The notes: generated by a model not told the origin, from the letters alone. Counted from the stretch's first letter, positions 49,555 to 58,779 are shown. The stretch: 64,000 bases of DNA from Streptomyces spiralis (GCF_014654675.1 NZ_BNBC01000008.1:62001-126000), one strand, 5' to 3'. A program made the numbers and translations.

Positions 49555-50905
49555 CGCGGCCGTCGCGCCGGCCGGCGCCCCGCTCGGCGCCGCAGGTCGC
49601 CAGGCTGCACCATCTGCGCCGCCCGCTCGCGTCCAGGAACAACCAGCCGCAGGCCTCGCTGGGGCAGCTGCGGATCGTGAAGCGGCGCGGGTCCGCGAGG
49701 AGTTCGCCGGCGCTGCGGGCCACCGCGCACAAGGGCAGCCGCAAACCGGCGGCGGGGGAGGGCTGCCAGCGCCCGAGGCCGTCCTCGCCGCGCGTGAAGA
49801 CCGAGAGTTTGGCGGCGTCCTCCACCACACCCGCCACCGCCGTGAAGGCCCGGGCGTCCGCCGGATCGGTCAGGCAGGCGTACAGGTTCGCACGGAACTC
49901 CCGGGCCTCGGCGAGCGCGGCGGCGGCCTCGTCCGGCTGCCGCCGCGCCTGCTCGCGCAGTCGGCCGACCATCCGGTCGTCGGCCAGGTCCATGTGGCCG
50001 GCCCAGACGGCGAGCGTGGCGTATCCGCGCAGCCACTCCGATCCGGGCAGCCGGATCCCGCCCCAGCCCGCGTAGGTGTTGCAGAACTCCAGCGCGGGGT
50101 GTCCGCTCGTGCTCCACGGCAGCCACTCGTCGCCGACCCGCACCGCGTAGACGGGGCCGGGTGGCCGGTCCAGCCGGTGGTCGGCCCGCAGCATACGTTC
50201 GTGCAGCGTCCGCAGCGGTGCGCCGGGTTCGATGCCGAACTCCGTCACCAGTGCCGTGCGCGTGGCGCGGTACAGCTCCAGGGCCTCGGCCTGCCGGCCG
50301 CCGCGGTACAGCGCGGTCATCTGCGCGGCGACGAGCCGTTCCCGCCCGGGGTGCTCTGCCACCAGCGGCGTCAGATCCGCCACGACCCGGTCGTGCAGAC
50401 CCATGGTGAGCTGCGTCTCCGCTCGCTGCTCCGCGGCGGACAGGCGCAGCTCGTCGAGGGTGCCGCCCAGGCGGCCGCGGAGCCGGTCGTCGGCCACGTC
50501 GGCGAGCAGCGGGCCCCGCCACAGGCCGAGTGCCCGGTCCTGGAGGCGGATGCGCTCCGCTGGGTCATGGGTGTCGGCGGCCTGCCGGACCAGGCGGGAG
50601 AACTCCTGTGCGTCGATCGTGTGGGGACCCGGTACGACGGCATAACCGTCGTGCCGGGTCTCGACCAGCACCCCGTACGGTGAGAGAGCGCCGCGCAGCC
50701 GGCCGATGTAGGTGTGGACGGTGGCGCGCGCCGACGCGGGCGGATCGCCGTTCCACAACAGGTCGATGAGGTGTTCGGTCGTCACGGCGCGGCCCGCGTC
50801 CAGCAGCAGTACCGACAGCAGGCACCGTTCCTGGCGGCGGCTGCCCACGGACACCCGCCGTCCCTCGTGGTGGGCGGCGAACGGACCGAGCAACTGGAAC
50901 TCCAT
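49472..50905 (-). CDS. SARP-type regulator fused to an ABATE-CGNR zinc-finger module
   Basis: 477 aa. Residues 1-95 are an OmpR-like winged HTH of the SARP type ([44 protein letters not shown]), 96-245 a BTAD bundle ([43 protein letters not shown]), and ~253-375 an ABATE domain ([15 protein letters not shown]). Residues ~412-440 are a CGNR zinc finger with the four cysteines of CPSEAC and WCSLATC; the final CGNR reads CGAE. The ABATE-CGNR pair normally forms its own transcription factor, so this fusion may bind DNA or ligand at two places. No RBS is obvious at the ATG at 50905. The C-terminal ~35 residues overlap the convergent gene and look non-conserved. Confidence 0.82.
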   Translation of the reverse strand: MEFQLLGPFAAHHEGRRVSVGSRRQERCLLSVLLLDAGRAVTTEHLIDLLWNGDPPASARATVHTYIGRLRGALSPYGVLVETRHDGYAVVPGPHTIDAQEFSRLVRQAADTHDPAERIRLQDRALGLWRGPLLADVADDRLRGRLGGTLDELRLSAAEQRAETQLTMGLHDRVVADLTPLVAEHPGRERLVAAQMTALYRGGRQAEALELYRATRTALVTEFGIEPGAPLRTLHERMLRADHRLDRPPGPVYAVRVGDEWLPWSTSGHPALEFCNTYAGWGGIRLPGSEWLRGYATLAVWAGHMDLADDRMVGRLREQARRQPDEAAAALAEAREFRANLYACLTDPADARAFTAVAGVVEDAAKLSVFTRGEDGLGRWQPSPAAGLRLPLCAVARSAGELLADPRRFTIRSCPSEACGWLFLDASGRRRWCSLATCGAERGAGRRDGRATSPGRSVPGGRRDGARGASGTCVPLP

Positions 50906-51041
50906 GGCTGCCCGCCACCCTAGCGGGACAGAGAGTCCGCGGACCACGCCCGTGGTGGTGAGGGTTTGGTCAGCGGCAGGGGAGACACTCGCCTACGCCT
51001 TCTCGGCGCACCCTCGTTCAACCCTTCGACCAGGGAGAGTC

Positions 51042-51593
51042 ATGCGACGAACCGTTCTCGCTCCGCTGGCGCTGGCCGCCGTGCTCCTGGGAGTACAGCC
51101 CGCGACGGCCGCGCCCGCGTCCGCCGGCCCCGGCAACGGCACCCATGCGGAAGTCGGTACAGGTACCGGATGGGATCCGGCACCCTCCGCGCCGTTCGAC
51201 TTCGGCGCCGGGCTGCGGTGCGACTTCCCCGTTCACGGCGAGCCCGTCGTCGACCGGGTTGTGCAGCATGTGCTGGACACCTATCCGGACGGTTCCGTCA
51301 AGCGGGTGTTGTACAAGGGCGACTTGGTCATAAGGGTCACCAATACCGGGACCGGGGCCTTCTACGACGCCGACGCGAGCGGCTCGGCCCTCGTCGAGTA
51401 CCGGACCGACGGCTCTCAGTTCTGGGCCGCGCACGGCCCGGTGCTGGTCGGCGTCGGCGAGGGCAAGGGGAACCTGCCCCGTGGCCTGTATGTCGTCGAC
51501 GGTGTGTACACGATGAGCATCGGCGCCGACGGGTACAAGGCCGTGAACCTGGTACGCGGCACCACGGACGATCTCTGCGCCCGCATCGGCTGA
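51042..51593 (+). CDS. Small exported protein of unknown function
   Basis: 183 aa. Sec signal APLALAAVLLGVQPATAAPA is followed by a beta-rich domain with GLRCDFPVHGEPVVDRVVQHVLDTYPDGSVKRVLYKGDLVIRVTNTGTG and a C-terminal DLCARIG. Two cysteines, near the N- and C-terminus of the domain, may pair. Similar uncharacterised exported proteins are common in Streptomyces. AGGGAGAGTC RBS. Divergent from the SARP fusion gene (136 bp gap). Confidence 0.8.
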   Translation: MRRTVLAPLALAAVLLGVQPATAAPASAGPGNGTHAEVGTGTGWDPAPSAPFDFGAGLRCDFPVHGEPVVDRVVQHVLDTYPDGSVKRVLYKGDLVIRVTNTGTGAFYDADASGSALVEYRTDGSQFWAAHGPVLVGVGEGKGNLPRGLYVVDGVYTMSIGADGYKAVNLVRGTTDDLCARIG

Positions 51594-51832
51594 AGCCGCT
51601 CCGCGCGACCACGCGCCCACGCGACCACGCGCGCACCGGCGCCCGTGCGCCTGCCGGGCGCCGCCGTGTGTCCACGCGTTGCACATCACCGCCAAGTGGC
51701 GCACGTCGAGGCAGGTCGATGCCCGCATGCCGCGAGGCCGTCATTCCGGGATCATCCGCCGTCCACACGGCCGGATCAGAGTCTGAAGGCTTCAGGTGCC
51801 AACGCGCACTCATCGACCTTGCTGAGGACCAC

Positions 51833-53488
51833 ATGTGTCTTGACGGACATTGCGAGCACAACGCCGAGCTTCTCGCGCCCGACGCCACGAGCACCGACGC
51901 CGAGCGCAGCGGCGAGGTGGGAGCCGGACCGGGACGTCGGCGACTGCTCACCGCGGGGATGGCCGGCGCGGCCGCTCTCACCCTTTCCCCGGTCTCGTTC
52001 GCGCAGGCGGCCGACGGCTCCGCCGGCGGCACCGCCCCGACCGGTGGCGACGAGACCCGGATCATCACCGGGTTTCTGGAGACCGGGGTCGCGGACTTCG
52101 TCTACCTTCCTGTCGAAGTCCCCGAGGGCGTGCGGAAGATCGCGGTCTCGTACGCGTACGACAAGCCGGCCGTTCCCGCCGGGACCCCTGGCAACTCCTG
52201 CGACATCGGCGTGTTCGACGAGCGGGGGACCGCGCTGGGCGGGCGCGGCTTCCGCGGCTGGTCCGGTGGTTTCCGTACCTCGTTCGAGATCGGCAATAGT
52301 GACGCGACACCCGGCTACCTGCCCGGCCCGGTCAACGCCGGAACCTGGCACATCGTGCTCGGCCCCTATCAGGTGGCGCCGCAGGGCATGCACTACCAGG
52401 TCCAGGTGACGCTGACCTACGGCGAACCCGGGCCCGCCCGTGTGAACAAGTACCCGCCGCGGCGTGCCAAGGGCCGCGGCCGGGACTGGTACCGGGGCGA
52501 CTGCCACCTGCACACCGTCCACTCCGACGGCAAGCGCCTGCCGAGCGAGGTCGCGTCCGGCGCGCGCGCCGCCGGACTGGACTTCATCGTGTCCACCGAC
52601 CACAACACGCCCGCCTCGCACGCGGTGTGGGGCGAGTACGCCGGACCCGACCTGCTGATCATTCCCGGTGAGGAGGTCACCACCCGCAACGGGCACTGGC
52701 TGGCCCTCGGCCTGCCGCCCGGCGAGTGGATCGACTGGCGCTACCGCTCGCGCGACGACGCGTTCGGTCGCTTCGCGCGCCAGGTCCACCGCGGTGGCGG
52801 ACTGGTGGTTCCCGCGCACATGTACTGCGCGTACGTGGCCTGCCAGTGGAAGTTCGGCTTCGAGGACGCCGATGCCACCGAGGTGTGGACCGGACCGTGG
52901 ACCTACGACGACGAGCACGCGGTCAGCACCTGGGACCAGAAGCTCGGTGAGGCAGTCCGTACCGGCGGGCGCTGGCTGCCGGCCATGGGCAACAGCGACG
53001 CGCACAGCGATCCGCAGGTCATCGGTCTGCCGCACAACGTCGTCCACGCGGACGACCTGGCCACCGACTCCCTCATGGAGGGGATCCGCGCGGGCCGCAA
53101 CTGGATCGCGGAGTCGTCCACCGTCGAGCTGGCCTTCACCGCCACCGGCCACGGCAGACAGGCCGGCATCGGCGAGAAGCTGAACGTCCCCGCCGAGGCG
53201 CCGGTGGATGTCCGCCTCGACGTCCGGGGCGTGCCCAACGGCACGGTCCGCTTCATCACCGACGAGGGCCAGATGCACCAGGAGTCGGTGGGCTCCTCCG
53301 GTTCCGGCACGGTGGTGTGGCGGACGACCGCCTCGCTGGCGGCGTACGTGCGCGCCGAGGTGCGTCACCCGATGCCGGACGGCAGCCCGGGGCAGGGCAA
53401 CACCATGGGTCAGGCGCTGATGTTCGGTCCGATGGCCGCCCTGACCAACCCCGTCTTCCTGGAAGCGACACCGGCACCGCGAAGCTGA
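51833..53488 (+). CDS. Exported PHP-domain metallophosphoesterase, CehA/McbA-like
   Basis: 551 aa. A Tat signal (GRRRLLTAGMAGAAAL) is preceded by an unusually long ~35-residue acidic N-region. An N-terminal beta-sandwich (~65-205) is followed by the PHP domain: GDCHLHTVHSDGK, STDHNTPASH, PGEEVTTRNGHW and GNSDAHSDPQ hold the histidines and aspartates that bind the metals, and HMYCAY is in the middle. A C-terminal beta domain ends the protein. CehA-type proteins cleave phosphodiesters or carbamate esters; substrate not readable. ATG at 51833 with GAGG 6 nt upstream. The stop precedes a hairpin that lies inside the convergent small ORF. Confidence 0.88.
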   Translation: MCLDGHCEHNAELLAPDATSTDAERSGEVGAGPGRRRLLTAGMAGAAALTLSPVSFAQAADGSAGGTAPTGGDETRIITGFLETGVADFVYLPVEVPEGVRKIAVSYAYDKPAVPAGTPGNSCDIGVFDERGTALGGRGFRGWSGGFRTSFEIGNSDATPGYLPGPVNAGTWHIVLGPYQVAPQGMHYQVQVTLTYGEPGPARVNKYPPRRAKGRGRDWYRGDCHLHTVHSDGKRLPSEVASGARAAGLDFIVSTDHNTPASHAVWGEYAGPDLLIIPGEEVTTRNGHWLALGLPPGEWIDWRYRSRDDAFGRFARQVHRGGGLVVPAHMYCAYVACQWKFGFEDADATEVWTGPWTYDDEHAVSTWDQKLGEAVRTGGRWLPAMGNSDAHSDPQVIGLPHNVVHADDLATDSLMEGIRAGRNWIAESSTVELAFTATGHGRQAGIGEKLNVPAEAPVDVRLDVRGVPNGTVRFITDEGQMHQESVGSSGSGTVVWRTTASLAAYVRAEVRHPMPDGSPGQGNTMGQALMFGPMAALTNPVFLEATPAPRS

Positions 53489-53531
53489 CGACACGACGGA
53501 CGGGCTGCGAGGAACGTCAGTGATTCCGGCT

Positions 53532-53786
53532 TCAGTGGTTCTGTCTCAGGGGCCGCAGTACGGCGGCCCCTGCGCGCACGAGTGCGTTCAGGGGTTGGCC
53601 GATCCATTGGGCGAGGTCACGTGGCAGGGCGGGGTCCAGTTCGACCACCACCTTGACGCAGCGGGTGGCCAGTGGCGTGAGAGTCGTGGGAGCCGGGGCG
53701 GGGGCGGAGGCCCCGGCCGGGGCGGAGGCAGTGGTGTCCGGTCGGCGCTGGAGTGCAGCCCGGTAGGTGTTCTTGCGCTGGTTCAC
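53532..53786 (-). CDS. Small partner protein behind the orphan ParA
   Basis: 84 aa, basic N-terminus (MNQRKNTYRAALQRR), Ala/Pro-rich linker, and a C-terminal segment (RCVKVVVELDPALPRDLAQWIGQPLNALV). The VVVELDPAL-type strand plus helices resembles a small ribbon-helix-helix or ParB-like partner. It starts inside the ParA stop (4-bp overlap), so the two are translationally coupled. Function as a partition or positioning partner is inferred. Confidence 0.6.
   Translation of the reverse strand: MNQRKNTYRAALQRRPDTTASAPAGASAPAPAPTTLTPLATRCVKVVVELDPALPRDLAQWIGQPLNALVRAGAAVLRPLRQNH
53547..53572. terminator. Hairpin between convergent CehA-like and ParA-partner genes
   Basis: Perfect 10-bp stem (53547-53556 with 53563-53572), 6-nt loop. 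It lies within the last codons of the small minus-strand ORF yet 58 bp beyond the CehA-like stop, so it may terminate the plus-strand gene. Confidence 0.5.
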
Positions 53787-54418
53787 ACGATGTCCTGACG
53801 GTTGATGAGCTCCTCAGCGAGGTCCATGTACGCCGTGCCCTTCGCGTCGACGGGGCTGCCGAACGACTGGGCGTACAGGTCGAGCCGCGGAATGTGGGTC
53901 GACAGCACGTCGAAGCCCCGCTCGGTGAGGGCCTCGCGGGCGTCGGCGTCGGGGCCGGTGCGCGTGGCGTCGGGACGGTTCGTGCGGTTCAGCAGGACGG
54001 CGGCGCGGGCCTGGTGGGCACGCAGGGACTGCATGTCGTCCATCTCGCGGTCGATGGGTGCCATGCGGTCGAGCTCGATGGGGGCCGGCGTCACGGGCAC
54101 GATCCACTCGTTCGCGTACCTCATGATGCTCCGGGCGATGGGGGCGTGGTCCTCCAGCTGCGGGGCGTCGAACACCACTGCCTGCCGGTTGTCGAGGAAG
54201 TCGTTCACCCGCCGATGCACGTCGCCCACCGGAAGGGCGAGCACGGGAAACGGGAAACCGCCCGCCAGTTCGCTCCAGCGCAGCGCCGAGGACGCGGGAT
54301 CGCTGTCCACGAGCAACGGCGCACGGCCCGACGCGTGCAGTGCGTGGGCCAACCAGACGGCGCTGGTCGTTTTCCCCACTCCGGGCTTGAGGTTCACGAA
54401 TGCATAGCTCAGGGGCAC
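53783..54418 (-). CDS. ParA-family ATPase (orphan)
   Basis: 211 aa from the chosen GTG. Deviant Walker A VNLKPGVGKTTS (K11 and K16), Walker A-prime AVVFDAPQLEDH, and C-terminal HIPRLDLYAQSFGSPVDAKGTAYMDLAEEL. Small MinD/ParA-type ATPases position DNA, protein clusters or chemosensory arrays. A chromosomal parAB locus is not in this window, so this is an extra copy. The start is uncertain: the GTG at 54418 gives the family-typical N-terminus but no clear RBS, and the frame is open to 54478. Confidence 0.85.
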   Translation of the reverse strand: MPLSYAFVNLKPGVGKTTSAVWLAHALHASGRAPLLVDSDPASSALRWSELAGGFPFPVLALPVGDVHRRVNDFLDNRQAVVFDAPQLEDHAPIARSIMRYANEWIVPVTPAPIELDRMAPIDREMDDMQSLRAHQARAAVLLNRTNRPDATRTGPDADAREALTERGFDVLSTHIPRLDLYAQSFGSPVDAKGTAYMDLAEELINRQDIV

Positions 54419-54549
54419 GGGAGCCGACGCTAACGGCCCCGCGCCGACCGCTTTCGTCGGCACGGAGCCACTACGCACGGTTCACCCTGTGGCGCCGGTG
54501 AATCATTCCCACGGGCTAACGTGGTGACTGCCGGACGACACGGTCCGGT

Positions 54550-56196
54550 TCAGCGCACGGTGATGGTGACGGTGGCCGTGCTGGTCGCGGCGGGCAGCTT
54601 GGTGGTGTCCACGGCCAGGTACTCGCCGTCGTCCTGCAGACCGTCGGGCAGGATCTTGGCGTGCAGGCCGTACGGTGCCGCGTCGTTGGAGACGCCGTCG
54701 ACGCCGAAGTCGCTGTCGTTGCTGACCACGATCGTGCGGCCGCCGTCGGTGGTGGCGACGCCCTCGATCTTGTCGTGGCCGAAGAAGCCGCCCGCCGGGT
54801 CGAGGCCGGTCACCAGGGCGCCCAGGTCCAGATACGTGCTCTTGGCGACCGGGGTGACGCCGACCGCCTTCAGGGCGGCCGCTGCCGTCGCGGTGTCGTC
54901 CTGGCCGACGTACGCGTCGACGGTCCGCCGGTCCGCGCCGATGAGCAGCCCGCCCCTGGCCCCGTCGTACACGCTTCCCGGCACCCGGGCCGAGGGGCCC
55001 ACGTCGGTCGCGTCCTTGATGTCGATCCGGAACAGCTTCTTGTACGCGCCGGGCTCCATGGCGCCGTCCCGCTCGTCGACGAGGAAGGTGGTGTCGCTCA
55101 GCGCGGTGATCTCGCTGACCGCGCCGCTGTTCTTCTTCGGGTCGTCGAGCAGGTAGACGTACTCGTGCGTGGCGTGCGTGCGCAGGTGGTACGTCACGAT
55201 GCGCAGCGCGGTGACGTTCTTGGCCTTGACGCCGGCGGGCAGGTCGGGCTCCTGGAGCGCGGACTGCATCATGCCGACGAGCGTGCTGCCGTCGGGCGTG
55301 ATCGTCAGGCCCTCCATGCCCTTGTTCGGCACCCGGGCGGACAGCTCGGCCGGGAGCGAGCCGTCGAAGGGCGACAGGCGCTCGATCGCCCGGCCGTCGC
55401 GGGAGAAGTGCGTGATGTACGGCCCGTACTCGTCGGACACCCAGAAGGTGCCGTCCGGCAGAGCGACCAGGCCCTCGGGGTCGTAGCCGTAGGGCGAGGC
55501 GGGCAGCGCGTCGCCGGCCAGGTCGACCAGGGACTCGCCGGTGTCCGCCTGGGTGCTGACATGCCCGTTGTAGGGGGTGCCGTCGGCGGCGCGCAGCGGG
55601 ATCGTTTTGAGGATCTCGGCCGTGGTGCCGACGAGTCGGATCCTGGCGATGGCCGGGACGAAGTCCGGCAGCGGCAGGGCCTTCCTGCCGTCCGGGGTGT
55701 CCACGTTGGGGCCGCGATCGGTGATGCCGTAGAACTCGTCCTTCGAGCCCGGTACCGGGTACAGCGAGGAACCGAAGGCCCCCGCGGAGAGCTTCACTCC
55801 GCCGATGGTGGCGAGCGGGGGCAGGTGGGTCCGGTACAGGCGGACGGCGTCGCTGACCTTGTAGGTGAAGCGGTCGGTGCCCCGGAAGCCCGCGTCCGGG
55901 GTGTAGCCGAACGAACCGTCCTGACGCACCGTCAGGGATCCGTGGGCCGTCCTGGTGTGCGAGACGAGGGTGACCGGGCGTCCGCTGTCGTTGCTCAGGA
56001 AACCGTGCCCCCGCACGGTCAGGGTCCGGCCCGCGTGGGCGGCGTAGGCGTCGGGGCGCGCCGTGAGCGCCGGCCTCCCGCCGTGACGAGCCGTCTCGGC
56101 GGCACCCGCCGAGCCGCTGCTGCCGGTCAGCGACAGCACCGCGGCGGTGGTCACCACAGCGGTGGCTGCGGCGATCGCCCTTCTCGGATGAGACAT
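54550..56196 (-). CDS. Exported esterase-like activity of phytase family protein
   Basis: 548 aa. Sec signal AIAAATAVVTTAAVLSLTGSSGSAGA. Residues ~45-110 form a cadherin/Ig-like repeat (SNDSGRPVTLVSHTRTAHGSLTVRQDGSFGYTPDAGFRGTDRFTYKVSD). The rest is a beta-propeller of the phytase-like esterase family (SSLYPVPGSKDEFYGITDRGPNVD, DPEGLVALPDGTFWVSDEYGPYI, NKGMEGLTITPDGSTLVGMMQS, DERDGAM, IEGVATTDGGRTIVVSNDSDFGVDG). The catalytic role is based on family naming and not well tested. RBS GGGAGG, 7 nt from the ATG. Confidence 0.85.
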   Translation of the reverse strand: MSHPRRAIAAATAVVTTAAVLSLTGSSGSAGAAETARHGGRPALTARPDAYAAHAGRTLTVRGHGFLSNDSGRPVTLVSHTRTAHGSLTVRQDGSFGYTPDAGFRGTDRFTYKVSDAVRLYRTHLPPLATIGGVKLSAGAFGSSLYPVPGSKDEFYGITDRGPNVDTPDGRKALPLPDFVPAIARIRLVGTTAEILKTIPLRAADGTPYNGHVSTQADTGESLVDLAGDALPASPYGYDPEGLVALPDGTFWVSDEYGPYITHFSRDGRAIERLSPFDGSLPAELSARVPNKGMEGLTITPDGSTLVGMMQSALQEPDLPAGVKAKNVTALRIVTYHLRTHATHEYVYLLDDPKKNSGAVSEITALSDTTFLVDERDGAMEPGAYKKLFRIDIKDATDVGPSARVPGSVYDGARGGLLIGADRRTVDAYVGQDDTATAAAALKAVGVTPVAKSTYLDLGALVTGLDPAGGFFGHDKIEGVATTDGGRTIVVSNDSDFGVDGVSNDAAPYGLHAKILPDGLQDDGEYLAVDTTKLPAATSTATVTITVR

Positions 56197-56460
56197 CGGT
56201 TCCCTCCCGGTCCGTGCGTCTGCTGGCGCACCGCACGACCGGCGAGTCTCGTGAGCGCACATGTCCGGTGCGGCACGGGGGAGTTGCGGGGAACCCTTGA
56301 TCGGGTGACGCGGAGGTGACCGACGGGTACGGCCCTCGCCGCGCCCGCAGCGCCCCGAGCGCCGAGGGCCGGCGCCGTGTCGCGCTTCCGACGCCCCGAG
56401 TTCAGACGGCCCACGCCCGGCAACCACTTGGTGATCACACACCGGACGGACGCTTTTGGC

Positions 56461-57339
56461 ATGACCACAACTACATCGCGGGCTCGTCGCCTGCTGACGC
56501 CGCCGGCGATCGCCATGGCCGCCGTCCTCACCGCCACGGTCTCCGCGCTCGCCCCCGCACCGGCCGCGTTCGCCGACTCCGACGCGGTGCCGACGTACGA
56601 AGTGAAGATCGACCTGACCACCGCCGCGCTCGACGCGTCGCACACCCCGACCTCGGCCGTGAGGTCGGCCTTCGGCATCACCGGCTCGGCCAAGGCGCGG
56701 TCCTACGAGTACCTGGACACCGGCGCGCTCGACCTCGACGCCGAGGGCTGGGACGTGCGCCTGCGCCACAAGACCGGGTCGTCCTTCGAGGAGAGCTACA
56801 AGAAGCGCTTTCCCGTGGCCGACGGCGACATCGACGCCGCCCTGGACGAGGCGAACGCCGCGGGCTTCGACAGCGGCGACACCAACTACGACGCCGAGGT
56901 GGACTGGGGCTACGCCAAGCAGACCCTCAGCTTCACCGACGAGAAGAGCCACAGCGCGAGCGGCTACTCCGGGACGTCGATGCCGTCCGGCAGCACCGCC
57001 CGCACCTGGCTGGTCGACGACATCCCCGGCAAGCTCGACGACTGGCTCTACGACAACTGGGGTTCGGACACGCTCAAGGCCGCGCGCGTGCACGGTCCCG
57101 TGACCTCGCAGGTCTGGTCGGGTGCGTGGGAGTCCTCCGACGACGCGAGCATCGAGGTCCTTCCCGTCGTGGGCGCGGACGGGACCGGCACCGAGTACGT
57201 CGTCGAGTTGTCGTTCAAGACCGACGACTACGCGGACGCCGCCGAACTCCACAGCGACGCCGTCGCGGTCGCCGAGGCGCACGGCTGGCTGTACCACGGC
57301 GACATCCTCAAGACACAGCTGATACTCGACCGCTACTGA
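56461..57339 (+). CDS. Exported CYTH-like domain protein
   Basis: 292 aa with Sec signal AIAMAAVLTATVSALAPAPAAFA. The mature part starts with a strand containing E-V-K (TYEVKIDLTT) and then YEYLDTGALDLDAEGWDVRLRHKTG, which resembles the CYTH pattern Y-x-DT-x2-L-x-L-x3-G-x3-R-x-R, with EESYKKRF (Lys-rich strand) after it. CYTH enzymes are normally cytoplasmic and act on triphosphates, so an exported copy is odd. The remaining half is unrecognised. No strong RBS; the ATG at 56461 was chosen because it gives the signal peptide. Confidence 0.65.
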   Translation: MTTTTSRARRLLTPPAIAMAAVLTATVSALAPAPAAFADSDAVPTYEVKIDLTTAALDASHTPTSAVRSAFGITGSAKARSYEYLDTGALDLDAEGWDVRLRHKTGSSFEESYKKRFPVADGDIDAALDEANAAGFDSGDTNYDAEVDWGYAKQTLSFTDEKSHSASGYSGTSMPSGSTARTWLVDDIPGKLDDWLYDNWGSDTLKAARVHGPVTSQVWSGAWESSDDASIEVLPVVGADGTGTEYVVELSFKTDDYADAAELHSDAVAVAEAHGWLYHGDILKTQLILDRY

Positions 57340-57860
57340 GCCGGGCGCAGGGCCGAGCCCGGAACGGCCGGGCCCGTCATCGAGGACATGCCGCGGGTTC
57401 GTGCCGGGTCTGTGACAGGTGGGGCACGGCTGCGCGACCTGATCCCCAACCGGCTGGGGACGCGCTCGGTGATGTTCAGGAACAGACAGCAGACGCCGAC
57501 CGGCCGGTCCGATGCGTCACACAGCCGGAAGGCGGGGTTGGAGCAGACGCGCTCCCGGCTGGGATCGGACTTCGGGCGGCCCCGCAGGTGCAGGTCGAGC
57601 ACAGGCCGACCGGTTCTGAGCACCTGCCGCATCGCGGCCTCGAGGGTCTCGCCGTCGAGCCTGGGCTGCACGTCGGTCACACGTCGGCCGAGCCGCTCCT
57701 CGCGGGTGCCGCCGCCCAGGAGGAGCAGGAGGTCATTGACCCAGACATAGTGCAGATCTGTGTCGAGTACGGCTGCGGCAACCGGTGAATGTGCGAGCAG
57801 CCGGTCGAGCGTATGGGTGCGCCTCCCATCATGGCTCTTGATCCCCCCGCCGTTGATTGC
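57333..57860 (-). pseudogene. PAS-domain remnant of a PP2C-type regulator
   Basis: Reading the minus strand gives LLAHSPVAAAVLDTDLHYVW, VNDLLLLLGGGTREERLG, RRVTDVQPRLDGETLEAAM and CDASDRPVGVCCLFLNITER, a good match to the PAS domain of Streptomyces SpoIIE-type phosphatases. No start codon is available upstream in this frame before a stop near 57890, and after LNITER the frame runs into Arg/Ser/Pro-rich sequence with no GAF or PP2C domain. It looks like a fragment left by deletion. It overlaps the CYTH-like stop by 7 bp. The sequence from 57,861 to 58,053 has no gene I can support. Confidence 0.65.
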
Positions 57861-58053
57861 ACTGAGCGTCGCGAATTCGTGCAGGGATCATGATCGAGTC
57901 CGCTCCGTCCAGCTCGCGACGGTCGGTCCACTCGGCTCGCGACAGTCGTTCCGCCCAGCTCGCGGACGCGGGCCAGGACCCCGGGTGAGCGCCCCGCCAC
58001 CACAGGTGCCGACCGGGCGGGGCGCGCGCTGAACGCGGGCGGTCTCGGCCGCG

Positions 58054-58779
58054 TTACGCCGTCGTGCAGGCGCCGAGATCGTCCCAGGGGCCCCACTGGT
58101 CGGCGGTCCCGGGCTCCTGGGCCTGCACCCACCACTTCGCCCGCCAGGTGTGGCCCTTCCAGGTGACCTTCTCGCCGCCCGTGTAGATGGCGGCCGAGTC
58201 CCAGGTCGGCGAGGCGCACTGGTCCGGGTCACCCGGGTTGCCCGGGTCACCGGGGTTGCCCGAGCCGCCGATGTTCACGTCGATGCAGGCGTAGAACGCG
58301 TTGGCGGTGTCGGCGATGTTCCAGACCGCGAGCACCTTCTGCCGGCCGGTGAAGCCGCCGAAGTTCACCTGGTGACTGACGGTCGAGGGGGGCTGGGCGC
58401 CGCCGCCGTCGAACTGCGCCACCTTGGTGCCGCCGATGAAGTACTGCCAGTTGCTGGTGGCGTGACGGGCCGTGAAGTTCCAGGTGAAGGTGGTCGAGCT
58501 GCCGACATCGGTGGCGCGCCAGGGCTTGCTGTCGTCGTCGAGTTCGGCGAAGTCCGCGTTGCCGCCGCTGCAGCTGTGCAGGCCCTTCGGCCCCTCGACG
58601 CTCTGGGGCTCGTACTTGATGGGGCCGCAGTCGACGATTCCCGCGGCGCACTGGGCCTGGCGGCTCATGGGTGCGGAAACGTAGCCGTGCGCGCTGGCCG
58701 TGGCGGCCGGGAGGCTCACCGCGAGGAAGGGAGCGAGCCCTGCCCCGATCACGGCGGCCAGTCTTCGTTTCGTGTGCAT
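58054..58779 (-). CDS. Exported AA10 lytic polysaccharide monooxygenase with CBM5/12 (chitin type)
   Basis: 241 aa. The signal peptide ends ATASA, leaving H31 (HGYVSAPMSRQAQC) as the N-terminal histidine of the copper brace; the second is the H in NFTARHATSNWQYF. An AA10 domain (~31-200) is followed by a Gly/Asn/Pro linker with GNPGDPGNPGDP and a CBM5/12 chitin-binding module (~210-241, TWDSAAIYTGGEKVTWKGHTWRAKWW). Oxidatively cleaves crystalline chitin (possibly cellulose). ATG at 58779 with AAGGAG 5 nt upstream. A DasR-type site overlaps its promoter, so it is probably induced by chitin breakdown products. Confidence 0.93.
   Translation of the reverse strand: MHTKRRLAAVIGAGLAPFLAVSLPAATASAHGYVSAPMSRQAQCAAGIVDCGPIKYEPQSVEGPKGLHSCSGGNADFAELDDDSKPWRATDVGSSTTFTWNFTARHATSNWQYFIGGTKVAQFDGGGAQPPSTVSHQVNFGGFTGRQKVLAVWNIADTANAFYACIDVNIGGSGNPGDPGNPGDPDQCASPTWDSAAIYTGGEKVTWKGHTWRAKWWVQAQEPGTADQWGPWDDLGACTTA

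Noticed and set aside
53532..54478. Plasmid partition locus or integrated element
   Set aside because: ParA and its small partner occur alone; no replicase, integrase, direct att repeats or transfer genes nearby.
54661..56319. 552-codon plus-strand open frame
   Set aside because: Antisense of the esterase-like exported protein, which has signal, RBS and family motifs.
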